Positions 38,607-56,583 of a stretch of DNA of 64,000 bases are shown here, in pieces (the first letter of the stretch is position 1; each line of letters opens with the position of its first letter). Where the stretch lies: contig NC_037254.1 of the NCBI RefSeq assembly GCF_000002425.4, positions 6,554,144-6,618,143 of the forward strand, in the 5' to 3' direction. This stretch comes from Physcomitrium patens. Lineage: Eukaryota > Streptophyta > Bryopsida > Funariales > Funariaceae. The position numbers and the translations under genes were made by a program. The notes beneath the pieces were generated by a model, which was given only the letters and a program-made list of their open reading frames with translations, did not search any database and was not told where the DNA came from.

Positions 38607-41600
38607 ATGAGTTTTACATCCTCGCGGCGAATTCCGAACGACAGTGTTTGTGAGGTTGAAGAACCGAGACTCGATAGAGAATATGACTCAAAGGTACACT
38701 AGTACAACTAAGCATGTATCCTTCGATTTAACGATTCAACTTGAGTAATACGACTTCAAATTATTTGAGAGCAATGTCTACACTAGTTTCGGTTTCGTCC
38801 ATAAGGTTTAGAATCTTTTCGCTTACAACAAATTTTTATTCCAGGTGTACATGGCTTGCATTCTACAAGGTAGCAGGTATTCCAAGTTCATTCATCTCGC
38901 TTTGCAACACATATACTTAAATAAATTGTCATACTGCTTTTTTGATAACCAATTCGTTTATGCGAACACCACTGACAACTAACATCTCAATCCTTGTTGG
39001 TACAGGTTAGGCATGTCATATTTTGACACAGAAGCAAACGCGATGTTTGTTTTGGAGACTTGGGAGGATGGAAGTGAGGAGTTTCCGTCCATGCAGCTTA
39101 GTGAGTGGATTCTTTAACCAAAGCGACAGGCCCTCGCATCCTAGAACTGCACATGCTTACTTTATCTAATCAGAAGTCACCATTGGCTTTGATTGCTTCG
39201 TGCTTGACCCTTCAGCTCTACGCTATGTTCTATCATTGCGTATATGTTGCAACTCCTCCTCCTAAATTTTTGATATTGGTATATGAAATTCCAAAATTAT
39301 TGATATCTGATTGACGCGTTTCGTGCTCCGCAGTAAAATATCAGGTATGTTCAACAGCAGATTAACAATTATCTGTTAGTCACGCGCTGAAGAGATTACC
39401 ACTATCGGCAACAAACATTGATCCAACGAGGGCTTTTCGTGTGTTTAGGCTCAGCCTCTTGTCATCTATACCAGTACGAAAATGGATGACACGTTTGTAA
39501 CTGCACTTCAAAAGAAAGGTGATATCGTCGGCCTGCCTTCTACCATTTAGCTTATGAAAATACCACCTCTGATCTTAACTTATTAAGAGCACGTTAACTG
39601 CATTCTGAATTTTTTGTTTGTAATAATTTACCAATTTCTTTTTTCATGTGATCCAGCACTTTGCGTGGCAGTCGGAAAATAAAGAAATATGAACCCCTTT
39701 TAGCAAGTGATAATAGTGAATATGTGACAGAGGTCTTTCGTGTTTGTGTTTGACATCAAGCAGTCAAGGAGGAAGATGAACCGCATGAAGTGAAGATAGT
39801 AAAAAGTTCTCATTTTAGTTACCAGCAAGCACGTCACAGGTGCTCTAGATCTATGTCCGGCATTGAAAGCCGAGTTATAGTCTTTTTTGCTGTCACTTGA
39901 GTGCTCATATCAAATATCATATTCAATATGTTTTCACGGCATGACATCTGTTCTATTCTTTGATGTTGAGAAACTGCTTTGTGGTATCCAAGGAGAGGTA
40001 TGAAGATGCGAATGCGAATATGCACCACAGATTAACTAGAACTTAACATCAGCGACATTTCCAATTATGAAAACCTTGTAATATCACAAGTTAATGGGTT
40101 AGTCATGATCAGGTGTAGTGAGCGCCGTTTCACATACCCTTTTAAAGCTTGAGGATGTTTTTATGTTGTTGCGTTTCCTGATCTCTGTAGATTGGCTTAT
40201 CTGCGTGTCACTGGAATGGAAGAAGATTTCAACGACAGGGAAAGAATGCACCTGGTAGGTCCTCCTACCTTTTTCGTAAATCTCTTGTTCCATGCTTCCG
40301 ATCTTCCCCATTGTAGAAAGATGCCCAGCAGTTTCTGTCTTGATGTAATGTGTGACATCAGGACAATTCCGCTGAAGATGTTTCTACCACGAATAATGTT
40401 GTGCATGGTGCAGTTGAACTCTATGATGAATCTTGACAGTGAAATGCAAGTTCGGGCTGCTGGTGGTCTTCTTGGTATTCTTCAGCAAGAAATGCTCATT
40501 GATGATATGGTAGTTGAAGAATATAGAATTTCTCCTCTTCAAATTGGAAGCATCTGCGAGCTCTCTCTGTATCCTTTTATATTCAGGTCGTTAGATATCT
40601 TCAACCACATTCGGCTATTTAAGGGCTTACTGTCAAAACCGAGGAGGGTGCAAGACATCCTCTATGTGTATCATAAGAATGTCTATCGATCTATCAGTCA
40701 CATGGTTCACCAAAACTAGTTCCTGATGACGAATCTTTGGTGGCTCTGTTATCTAAATAGCCCAGGCAATTCGATCCTTGACAGAAGTAGTAATGGTTTT
40801 CTGAATGTTGATGCGTCTACGCATGATGCACTACATATTTTCCAGGTTGATAAACATGCCAGTTCGATGGGCATTGGAAAAGCAAAAGAAGGGTAAATTC
40901 AAACTATGAAATTGGCAACTTTTCATGGCAACTCTAGCACATGTTTATGCGGATTGCTGATTCCAATTTTTTTGCATGTGATTTGATTCCATGTCAGGTT
41001 TTCCCTTTTCGGTCTCCTCAACAAGGTATGCAATCATCGTGCTTCTTCGCCCTTGAATAGGGTATTGGCCTCTAGAATGTACCCCCAACTGCGAGAAAGT
41101 GTTAATACATGTATACATGCTTGTTGTAAGACCAAGAGGAAGTAGGAGGATTGATTTTACCCAAGCGGGGGTGGATAAGTACGTTTGATCAGATCATTTT
41201 CTATTGAGTGCTCCTAATATCCCTCACGTGGCTAGCTCTTCCACTTATTTTCATTAATTAATTCTGGCCCAACGTTTAATCATCGTGGACTTCTTGATCA
41301 GTGTTTAACACAACCAGGGCGGAAACTTTTAAGGTATGCGAATGCTGCATTTTCGAGGTCTGGTAAACTATTTGTTGAGAGAAAGTAGTTTTGAAAATCT
41401 TAATACTCTTTTCCGTTATTTATTTATTTATTTTATAATTTTTTCCCTGCTTGGGATTGCTGGTAGACAAACTCCAAAATTATGTGCTTTAGAGTCGGGA
41501 TTGAGGCGTTTGGTGTTGTGTACCACAGGTTATGGTTTCTTAGACCAATTTTGGACTTGAGCGTCCTCAATGACCGGCTTGATACGGTATCCTCTTTTCA

Positions 41601-44600
41601 CGTTTCAGCACGATTCACTTAAATTTTTCGACAATAAAGTATAGACTACACGTTGCAATTCCTTACAATGTAGCGCCAGGTTTCAGCTTTCAGACTCTCC
41701 CAGGACTTGGTGTCTGCTTTGCGGAATACATTGAAAGGCATTAAAGATATTCCTAGGCTCATCAAGGTAATAATACAGTGTCCACCCACAGCCCTCCAGT
41801 TGACGGATGTTGCAGGTAGAAGTGCGCTACTGATTTCTCTTATCATAGTTGGTAACTTAAATGCTCATGTTGCAGACGAAGCAAGGTTAGTCACCAAGCT
41901 TAATAAAATTTAATCTAGAACGTTTGTGGTCAACAGAAAATAAGTTCACCAAGTTCAGTAGTGACCTCAAAGGATTGGGCAGTTTTCACACAGGTAAACC
42001 AATAAGTTTATCGCCCCTCCTCTGTTTGGTGGCCTCTGAAACTGCCTCTGTTGATTTATTTATTTATTATTTATTTATATTTTTTCGTTTATTTGTTTTT
42101 GTACTTCTTTTGACGTTAACGTGTCGTGTTTAGCAGAGTGTAAGCGCTCTTATCCACATTCGAGCCATGTTTGAGGTGGCAGTGTCCCAGAGACATCAAA
42201 GTCAAATTTCTTTGATCGATCTTCAAATTGTGAAGAAGGTGCATGTAGCTCTTACTTAACACGTTGAAAACCTCGTGAGTGTCTTGTAATTTTTTCTCGC
42301 TCAGAGGTAAACTTGTGTCCAGTAAGGCATACTTACTAAAATGATTCCGTGAAAATCAGAAGACAGTTGCATGCACCTTCATCTGCGGTGGTGCTCACAT
42401 ACACGTTATGGCGCAGTTGAGAACTTATAGCAGGTTTTGAGAATTTCTTTTATTCGGCTGGACTTGTTTGTTCAGGTCATGAGTCAAATTACCGAGGATC
42501 TCATGTACGTCAACAGCATAGTAAGTTATCCTTTCGGACTTCGTTGATCGATTAAGAAAGTGAATACTCACTTCGTCAGATTGAAAGGCTAGGCAAAATG
42601 ACGTGGATCACCCAGGACTACCCTCTTCATCAAACATATGCTTGCGTTGGTTTATCATCATATTGAGGAAATTGATGCCAATGCATATGGAAAGTGACAC
42701 TCGCTATTGTTTTCCAATATTTGCAGGTAGCAGGCGTCATTGACTTCGATCAGAGATGTGGTGACTCCTCCAAAACGATGGTTGCATATGGAGTTTGTGA
42801 AGAGGTTTGATCACCCTTAAACTCGGTACTGATTAAGCAGTGTCAACTAGTGTTAGGATTCAACAGTGGCCCGATTCCGTTGCTGGTTTGAGATGCATCT
42901 AACATCATCCTGGTTAAAAATCAAGCATTTCCTAAACCAATCTGACATATTATTTCGATCAGCTTGATGAACTCAAGAATATTTTTGAGGGGCTCCCCGA
43001 CTTCCTCAATCAGGTATCATCAACTCTTTATTTTTCAAGTATGTTTAAGTCGATCTTTTATTTCTTATGATATGTTTAACACTGAAGAGGTTATTTTCCT
43101 TATCCAGGTATCTTATGTTGAAGAGAATGGAATATTGTTAAGACTTTCCGGCAGTTGCGCACATGTTGAGTTGAATGACTGAATGACATGTCCAGATCAC
43201 TGGGGTTGAGTTGAATGATTTGAAACTTCAAGTCGGGTCCGAAGAAGCTGCAATATGTTACATCCCTCAAGTTGGTAGTACTCATGTCCATCAATCAGCG
43301 AATCAGATTTATACAAATAATGTTTGGTTTTGGACACCAGTTTTATTCGTTTTTCTCATTCATGTGATGTTGAAAATTCGAATTCTTAAACGACTCTATT
43401 TTTCATCCTATAAAGATTTTAACATTTGCTTTTTGTCAATGCACAGGTTACCTGTTAAAATTCGAGTCAAAGATGCTTGATGAGTATACCCTTGAGAGCC
43501 GTCCAGACATCCAGCTGGCAGTAAGTGAACCCGTCCTTCATGTACGACGTCAATAAAAAAATTGCAGCAAAAGACGCATCGCTGGAGCCCGCATTTCTTC
43601 TCATTTTGCGTAGTTGAGTGATGTGGGACTGATGCTATCCTGGACAGAAGTTAATGTTGACATCAATTTGGTAGCAAAAAGTTTAAATGGCGCCATCTAA
43701 ATCAGCGCCTAAAACTGTTCATGGTGAAAATAAACACAGAATAATGCTGATTGTAACGTTTGGGTCGTGTCCTAGTTCGAAGGAGGGATTGAAGGGGGTT
43801 ACTTTTATCACACCTCGAAGACCAGGGAGCTGGATGAAGTGATTGGAGACATTCTACACAAGATTTTAGGTACGAGGATTCATTTTGAAGGTCAGAGAGC
43901 TTCGTGTACTTGCAGATAAGTTCTTGAAATGTTTCAGTCATAACTAAGAGGTAATTTCTCCAGATATGGAGCATGCAATTCTGAGGGATCTGGAGCGCAG
44001 AGTATTAATTTATGCTTCGGCATTGCGCCATGCAGCGGATGTTGCAGCAGAAATCGATTGGTACAAAGATCTTTCAATGGCTGAAGCTCATAATAATTTG
44101 GTGTTTCATTCTGTCATATGCAAAGTTGAGTCTTCATTATAAATCCCGAGAAAAGTGTGTATATTCTACAATCATTTTTAACATGAGATGCGAATGATAT
44201 GATTAAGTATAAGGTGAATGTTCCTCCGAATTACTGTGTCCTCCCTTGCTGTGGAGATAGTCTGAACAGCGAAGTAACTTATTGATTGTCGTCTTTCTGT
44301 TGCTGAAATATTGAAGCTTGGTTGCACTGAGTACTGTGGCTCACGACCAAAAGTACGTGCGTCCCCAGTTGTCCGAGAATAATGTTCTCATGATAAAAGC
44401 TGGAAGGTACGCAATCTTCAAACTACACAATTTATAGAGGCAATTTATGGTCTTGGCTTCCAGACGTATCTGTAGAGTTATATTCACATCACGATGAAGG
44501 GCATATTTGAGGTGCAGGCATCCTCTCCAGGAGTGTATTGTCAACACGTTTGTGCCAAATGACACCAACATTGACCAAAGTAGTAAGCAATGCTAGCACT

Positions 44601-47600
44601 ACCCCTCATTTTCGGATCAGTACGGGGCAATAAGTATCACTTTGTACTAAAATATTGCATTCATTACGTAAGCTCTAAAGTAATTGAATTTAATTGAGTA
44701 TATTACGATCAGCCGTCCTAAACTCAGATGGAGGATAGTACGTACTTCAAGCAGCCTCTGAGTAATAAAGTGGTTGTTACCAATATGCAGGTCGTATAAA
44801 CATTATATCTGGCCCAAACTACTCAGGCAAGAGCATTTACGCGAAGCAGGTATATCTTTAATCGAGGAACTTTAAGATAGGTTATGCTTATGAAGTCCAG
44901 CTCCATGTTGTAGAATATTCAGTCGCTGCACTCTATTTTGAACCGTTATGCTTGAGAATTCGAGAAACGTTCTCGTTTAATTCAACATTTGATGCCTAGA
45001 AATAGTAGACGTGATTGCAAGTGAAAACGATATGAAAACTTCCAGGTTGCTCTCATCGTATTTCTAGCACATATTGGAAGCTTTGTTCCAGCAGAAGCGG
45101 CAGTAATTGGTCTTACTGACAGGTGCAATATCAATATCATGCACATCCTGTTCTGTCCATGTCTGCTTAATATGAAATTACCCTTGAAGGACTAAATTTG
45201 TCACTCCTGTTGGCGAATCTAATTTCTGCGTAATCATGAAAAGACAATTTCCACGATACTGCATTGCATCCCGCAGAATCTTCACAAGAGTCTCCAGCAA
45301 AGAGACAATGGCTGTTCAACAGTCAACGTTCATGATTGACTTGCATCAGATAGCCTTCATGCTGAGGCAAGTCCAAAGCATAGATAACACAAAGGTCATT
45401 ATGAATAGCGATTGCTGCGTAAAGAGGCATCACTATGATGTCGGAAGTCACCAAATTGCTGAGTTGATCGATAATTGTGGTTCAGCTTATATTAGTTTCC
45501 AGTAAAATTAGGGAACTTGTTTTCTGATTACAACTGGTAACATTAACTGATGCTGAACCACTAGACATGCTACTTCGAGGTCCTTGTGCGTGATTGACGA
45601 GTTCGGCAAGGGCACCTTGGTCCCAGGTATGGAAAGTTACTCTGTAGTTTCTTCTCAGAGATTTACATCTTTCTCTTAACTTTTTAACTTTTTAGAAACA
45701 AGGTACGTATCATTGAATAGAACAATATCTTCAGGCTTTATGTATTTTTCGTAAGCTCAATTCTTATAGACGTTTGACATGCAGCAATAATAATTTAATT
45801 GTGGTGGCAGATGGTGTTGGTCTCCTTTGTGCAACCTTGCATCACCTTACAACCCAAGAAGAAAAGCCTAAGGTAACCTTGCCGCAAGATATTTCATTAT
45901 GTAGATGATCTTTTATCTGAGCATAAATCTACTTGACATGATCATCCTTCAATCTCTTTTCTTTTGTCAGGTTTTGGCATGTACACACTTCTGTGAAGTC
46001 TTCGATGAGAATTATCTACCCAAGGTACTTTTTTTATCTTCTAACATGTACATAAAGAGTATCTTATCGATCATTTGAGACGACTCTTCTGAATACGATC
46101 TTGCTTTAAGTTTTCGGCTGAAACGTACCCCTGTCGACGGTGGATCGATGAGTGCACTCCATTGTCGCGAAATTCACCATTTTGAGTAAATGACCTGAAA
46201 GATTTCTCCCTCTTCATACTGGCAGTCGCAGAATATCTCATTTTACACCATGAGTGTCCTCGAGCCGGATGGACATAAAAATGCTGTCAGAGGCGTTGAT
46301 GAGATTGTGTTCCTTTACAGGTCCTTACTCCTCTACTCAAGAACTACTAGAATGCTTTTTCAGAGAAGAATTAAACAAACTTGATTGGAATAAACGAAGA
46401 AAGCATGTCCTCATTGTAAGACTTTGTATTAGAAGGGAGGAAGTATTTTTCATATGTTAAATGTCACACTCTACTTCTGGATATGATGTTTGTACTACTT
46501 CAGAATTGTGATGGTATGAAGACTACCGTCACGAGGATGCAGAACTGTTGACATTAGTGTGACTCAATGCTCATACGCAGGCTCGTTCCTGGTCGTGTGG
46601 TCCCAAGTTATGGTATGTTCAGAAAAATACAGAACTTTCAAATTTAACAAGGGAAGATGATGCTGGTTTCTCAATTTTGACATGGGAGATTTTTCTGAAA
46701 GTCTGAGGCAAAGATCAGCAGTCCTAAGCGTAATGTGATTTAGTTTTTAATTTCCTATTGTTGGAAGGTTCCGTTTTAACTTTAGAATTCGCAGGTATAC
46801 ATTGTGCGGAGCTTGCAGGTACATTTGAATCACTTTTTTCAAAATCTTGAAATACACAACATTCAGTTATATTTGACGGAAGAGCCACTCACTTAATTTT
46901 TTAAAAATAAATTTGTGTGGTTGAACTTTCGACTGTTTAGAGGAGCATCTTCAAGAGGAAGTCCTCTTTGATTTGCACTTACTAATATAACCGAAAATAA
47001 AGTAACTGCATTTCTTGTGCCTGCTCCTGTCCAATGCAATGTTTTCCTCTCAGTTGTCATAGTGTGTTCTATTTGTACAGGAGATTTAAAAAAAATTACA
47101 AGTTCAACTCTGTTAGTCAACATGTGCATAGCCCACATATTATTTGGTCCTTCATAGCTTACTACTGAAAGTTTTGATACAGGTGTTCCAGCCGAGATTT
47201 TGAAGAGATGCGTTGAAATCTCAGAATGTACCAAAGAAGGGAGACCAATTGAGCGCCTTGGTACAAGACGTACCACTGCCATGGATCAAATTTATAAGGT
47301 AAAATAACTACTGTCTACCAAGGCCTCTGACTTTGATGGAGGAACAAATTAACAAGTTCCTCGTCAAACATACTACCAGTGGATAATATGTAGAATACAG
47401 TGCTTTCTATTGCAAAGTATTGAACATGAAACCGAGTAAAAAGATATCTTCCTCAAAATACTCGTACCAAGCAATCGCAGCTGTATTGGCGAAAATTTTA
47501 ATTTGTAGAGTTCACGAAGGACTCTCATCAATTGTGCAGACGATTGCGGATCTTCTACAGAAGTTCGACTGCGAGAAGGATGATTTGAATAAGTTCCTAT

Positions 47601-47629
47601 CTGAAGTTTTTTCCCTTCTCGCTAGTTAG
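38607..47629 (+). CDS. MSH5: Meiotic MutS homologue MSH5
   Basis: I place 35 coding exons: 38607-38693, 38845-38876, 39006-39100, 39334-39344, 39449-39518, 39764-39839, 40191-40254, 40414-40568, 40785-40892, 40998-41025, 41302-41333, 41529-41586, 41674-41766, 41937-41993, 42137-42238, 42476-42520, 42727-42804, 42963-43013, 43196-43274, 43447-43520, 43776-43869, 43964-44060, 44317-44406, 44518-44582, 44791-44849, 45046-45122, 45277-45366, 45565-45626, 45811-45872, 45971-46024, 46226-46320, 46581-46612, 46795-46818, 47183-47298, 47540-47629. Together they encode 833 residues (Arabidopsis about 807). MSH5 pairs with MSH4 as a clamp that stabilises crossover intermediates in meiosis. The ATPase has Walker A GPNYSGKS, AVQQSTFMIDLHQ, Walker B CVIDEFGKGT and ACTHFCEV; the N-terminal mismatch-recognition domain is absent, as expected. 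Clamp/lever parts show HTSKTRELDEVIGDI. Odd features: an 11-nt exon 4 and a GC-AG intron after exon 27. Confidence 0.95.
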
Positions 47630-48533
47630 TTCTGGCCTAGTGCAATCCATAAAATTTCTATCAAACTAGTGGTATTGTAGGTCATGATTTAGAGATAGCA
47701 TTTCGGTGTAGGTCATGACTTCAAGTCAACACCTACTGCTCGGTGCGTGGCGTTACTGAAATTGAAATGATTCTCTAAATTTTTAAGCACTGTTTGTATA
47801 GTTTCATTCCGTTAACAATTGCAAATCATCAGTCCTATTTGTAGCATCGTTGTGGTTTTACACAGAGTGAAGGCAAATCTCTGCTGAGGTGCTCTGGAAT
47901 GAGGTGTTTCCAATATTGATATTGTGCATTTGCCATGGAAGAAACATCCATTATTGTGTATGTAAACATAAAAAAGCAATAGCTTGAATAGTGTATACGC
48001 ATATATTTACGAAGTGTCACATTTTCTCACATCTATTTAAGAGTAGTCTTCATTAAAACGATGCGTTTACAAATCATTACTCTGTTTACAATTCATAGTG
48101 TTGTAATACATGTGCATTTTATGGATTCACATTCAATTCCATAAAGAAATAATCGTATGCCACATATATAACATAGAACATTGTTATATAGATTGTCGTA
48201 CTAAATTTCAGAATCAATAACAATATACAAGCAATAGTCTCACACTGTGATCCGGGTGTTCCACAGGAAGCTGGCACGACGACGACGACGACGACGACGA
48301 CGGAGGGAGGACGACGCCCATCGTTCGTCGAGTTTCGTGGACGAGGGGTGACACTGCAGACGGGTTCGCGGAGGAGAGAGTTGGCCGGATCGTGGCGAAG
48401 ATGCAAAGCGGGAACTCACCCCGCCGGCGTAGATTTGTGAGGGAGTCCGTCCTTGAGGGATTTCGGTAGTTTTTGAATACTGCGTCCAACGGTGATTCTC
48501 GCAGCGTAAGAATCAATCACTGCTCTAGATTGA
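47630..48533 (+). promoter_or_regulatory. MSH5-GCN5 spacer with GCN5 leader
   Basis: About 900 bases between two genes of the same strand. The first half, AT-rich, holds the MSH5 3' UTR. From about 48.24 kb composition becomes GC-rich and includes an (ACG)9 repeat at 48276-48302, the probable 5' UTR and core promoter of GCN5. No coding exon is supported. Confidence 0.55.
48276..48302 (+). repeat. (ACG)9 microsatellite in the GCN5 leader
   Basis: Nine uninterrupted ACG units, about 230 bases before the GCN5 start codon, in a GC-rich region that is likely transcribed as 5' UTR. Confidence 0.85.
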
Positions 48534-53603
<5,070 letters not shown>

Positions 53604-55983
53604 CGCAATTCTACCCCAAAGCCAGGCTACCTGCAAATCCTGTGGAGCTCTTATGCTCTAGTGCTGTGACACAACATATTTGTTTATGTGAATTTTTTTA
53701 GTATCGTGTACAGAAGAATTGGTCCAATTAGCCTAGAGATACAAAAATTACAATTATGGTCAGTGTCATCTGCTAGGTATGCGCAGGTTAGTTAGCATAC
53801 GAGTAGATTGATTGTACACCAGGCACTTGGTTTAGGTCGTCCCAGCTTTTCTTACGGTACACTCATGGAAAGGCAGCTTCAGATGGGTGGTTTTCTGTTC
53901 CTTGCAGAGGAGAAGCATTCAGGTCTGAACAGTACCTCCACTTTGAGACAGGTTCTCCGTAGAGTTACTGGACTTGCACGAAGATCAACAAATGTAGATT
54001 ATTGAATTTAAAAAAAATGCACGGATGAAAGTGAAGTTATGAACAGTGTCTTTGGCCTTGCTCCATGAGCATTTTAAATCTTTAGTGTGGATCTTGAACA
54101 TAACTCTTGTATGTGTGCTTGGCGACTACCGTGTAGGATGGGTCTTTCATATATGTGAACGTGAAGAAGACTTCGTGACCTTTTAAGTGTTGTATCGGAC
54201 TCAGCATTTGGAATGTGGTGGAACAGTTTCATTTTTCTCCATTGGTCGATTTTCATGTTAAGATCATCTATTTGAATGGGAGATTTATAGTTCTTGAACT
54301 AATGTAATTATTGTAGCCCTTCAAATGACAAGATTTTAGATTCATTCCAGGTTATTTTTGATGTGGAATTATTTGTAATTTCGAATGTTATTCATGTTTG
54401 CAATTGTAAATTAGTATTACATTTTTTTTCATCTAATTATGTTTGGTGATATCATTGTTCTACCATTTATCAATCTCAATGAATGCATAATTTTGTTTTT
54501 GTTTATGTAGCTATTAATAGTTTGGATAAAACATAGAAGAGATGACATTTTAATTGCATTATTGATTGTTGATTAAAATTTTAAAATATGTGTATGCATG
54601 GCCAATTTGTTATCTTATAGGTAAAGGAATTTCGCAATATCTGATATAATATTGTGATATTATAATCTATTTCTGAGAATGATTCCCACTGCACTAGTAA
54701 AAGTCCATTAAGCACTCAACAATCATTTGGCTTGCTAAAGAGGTCTCATCAATGTCTGCACCTTCACGGGAGTTACGACCTATATCAAAGTCATAATCCT
54801 TTAGCTCAGTCTCACTACGGACCCTCATTCATCGATCGATAGAAAGCACCTACTTGCCGGATCCTACTATTCATGCTTCAGAATTGTGCCTCCGCGAGGT
54901 TGTCGAGAGCTTGTTCTCAAGAATTCCTCGCAGATGCGCACGTAGTTAGCTTGGCGAAGCTCCAGCGAGAAATTCGTGCGTCGGCAGCAGTTAGTCTAGA
55001 TTTGCATGTGGGTCCAAACTCCACTGCCTCAGACCTCGGTCCCAGTACTGGTGGTGGATTCGTCTGAGTCCTTCTTACGGGATCAAACAACCTTCATTTA
55101 ATCTGTGATGTTTTAATTCACTTTCTTGCTGCTCCAACGATGTGCTATTCAGTTCTGTGGGTGGCCGAGTGTCTGGACTGTGCCGTTCAGCAGCTTGCCG
55201 CGATGTGCTCTGCATCAGCACCTGCATGGTGGATGATGTTTCACGTGTGCGTTCTGCTGTCCCCTGTGAACACCAGATTTGGGGTGGAATTGGTGGTCTG
55301 AGATCAACCTGTGAATCGAAGTCGAGACTGTAGGTAAAAGTAGGACAATAGAGAGCATTCCATCGCTCATTTTAAACGTGAAATTGAAGATGATCCATGA
55401 AACTGATGTCTGTTTCGAGCTTGATCGAGAGACCGGACGCTTGGTCAGCTTAGAAATTTTGACTGACAGCCAAAGCTTCGTCCAGGACAGATCCGAGTTT
55501 TGACGACTGTCAAAGAAGCTTGAAGGGGCTGTGCAGATACCATCGAGATTCAGACCCCTGCCAGGAGGTGGCAGGCTCTGACGTGATTATCTGTTCGGGA
55601 CGTCGAGTTGACAGAATTCCATTAGATCAGCGAGGGAGTTAACTAGATGGAGGTTTGAAGACAGGGCTCTCGTGGACAGAGCAGAGGCTTTTAGAGTAAA
55701 ATATCATTCTCAACAAGTGAGTTAACTGGCAAATTTGCCTGTCACTGAGGATTGATAGTCGATCTGTTGATCAAGGCGCATTAAATGAGATCAGGGATAC
55801 AATTTATGGCCAGACAAGGCTAAACAATGACGTGAAGGAGTCAGTTCAATCCTTTTAACATCTGAGTCTGCATTAAGGGAAGACACTTAAGTCCTATAAG
55901 TGGAGTTCGTCACGGCATTCCATCCAATCTCCAGAACCACAACCGGTAATCCCCAATCGTTGAGCTGGAACCTCAGACCCTCC
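53604..55983. other. GCN5 3' side and upstream region of the PNP-like gene
   Basis: The GCN5 3' UTR probably extends to about 54.3 kb, followed by AT-rich DNA to 54.7 kb. From about 54.7 kb the sequence becomes GC-richer and continues to the start codon at 55984, a likely promoter and long leader. Short ATG-started frames such as 54873-55067 (64 residues) show no known motif and would be upstream ORFs if transcribed. A TATA-like CCTATAAG lies at about 55892-55899, only 90 bases before the start codon. Confidence 0.45.
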
Positions 55984-56583
55984 ATGGCGAGGACTCGCAC
56001 AGCAGTGCTTGGACTTTTGGTTCTTAGTACATTGTGCTTGGGGACCCTACCAGCTATGATAAGCGCTTACAACAACGGTGAGGCAACATATTACGGTCCA
56101 TACTACACTCGTAAGCATGCACACATGCCCCTTTGCTCTTGTCTTATTGATAGATTTGCACCTGAAAACTGTCACAAAGTATGCAAGTTTTTTAGCTTCT
56201 GTTCTCATGCTTATGACGAAGATGATCAGACTCCGGAGCAATTCCTGAACCCTGCTGGTGATTTTGCAGCGTCAGCATGCTACGGCTACAACACTCGCTC
56301 GTTCCCATTCGGCACCCTCATCGCAGCAGCCAGTTCTAGCCTCTTCAGAGGTGGCGCTGGTTGCGGTATCACATATGCCGTCACTTGTACAGGAGCACCG
56401 AGCAGCGATGGAGAGTTTTACCCTTGCTCTGACAATCCCACAGTTGCTGTGACAGTGGTTGACTTCTGTCCTGATTGTGCAGAGCCTGGCCTTGCACTCT
56501 CCCAGGAAGCTTTCTCTCGAATTGCCAATCCGGCCGACGCAGACCAGATCTTCATCGATTTCTTCCCGGACGACAATTTCTGA
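55984..56583 (+). CDS. Secreted PNP/EG45-like double-psi beta-barrel protein
   Basis: Two exons, 55984-56110 and 56270-56583, give 146 residues. The ATG is the first in frame and opens a clear signal peptide (VLGLLVLSTLCLGTLP, then ISAYNNG). The mature part starts with GEATYYGPYYTPSACYGY, the signature of plant natriuretic peptide/EG45 proteins, which share the expansin domain 1 fold. GTLIAAASSSLF, CGITYAVTC, VTVVDFCPDC and LALSQEAFSRIANP follow in family order, with six mature cysteines. The carbohydrate-binding domain of true expansins is absent, so it is not an expansin. Relatives are small apoplastic proteins tied to water and ion balance or defence; the role here is inferred. The 159-base intron is free of stops in frame, so an unspliced transcript would encode a 199-residue variant with a cysteine-rich insert. 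Confidence 0.88.
   Translation: MARTRTAVLGLLVLSTLCLGTLPAMISAYNNGEATYYGPYYTRKHAHMPLCSCLIDRFAPENCHKVCKFFSFCSHAYDEDDQTPEQFLNPAGDFAASACYGYNTRSFPFGTLIAAASSSLFRGGAGCGITYAVTCTGAPSSDGEFYPCSDNPTVAVTVVDFCPDCAEPGLALSQEAFSRIANPADADQIFIDFFPDDNF

Noticed and set aside
38607-47629. MSH4 or MSH2 instead of MSH5
   Set aside because: CVIDEFGKGT, HTSKTRELD, LTDRIF and the total length fit MSH5, and the N-terminal layout lacks MSH4-type sequence.
55984-56583. True expansin
   Set aside because: The protein ends after the barrel domain and lacks the C-terminal carbohydrate-binding domain.
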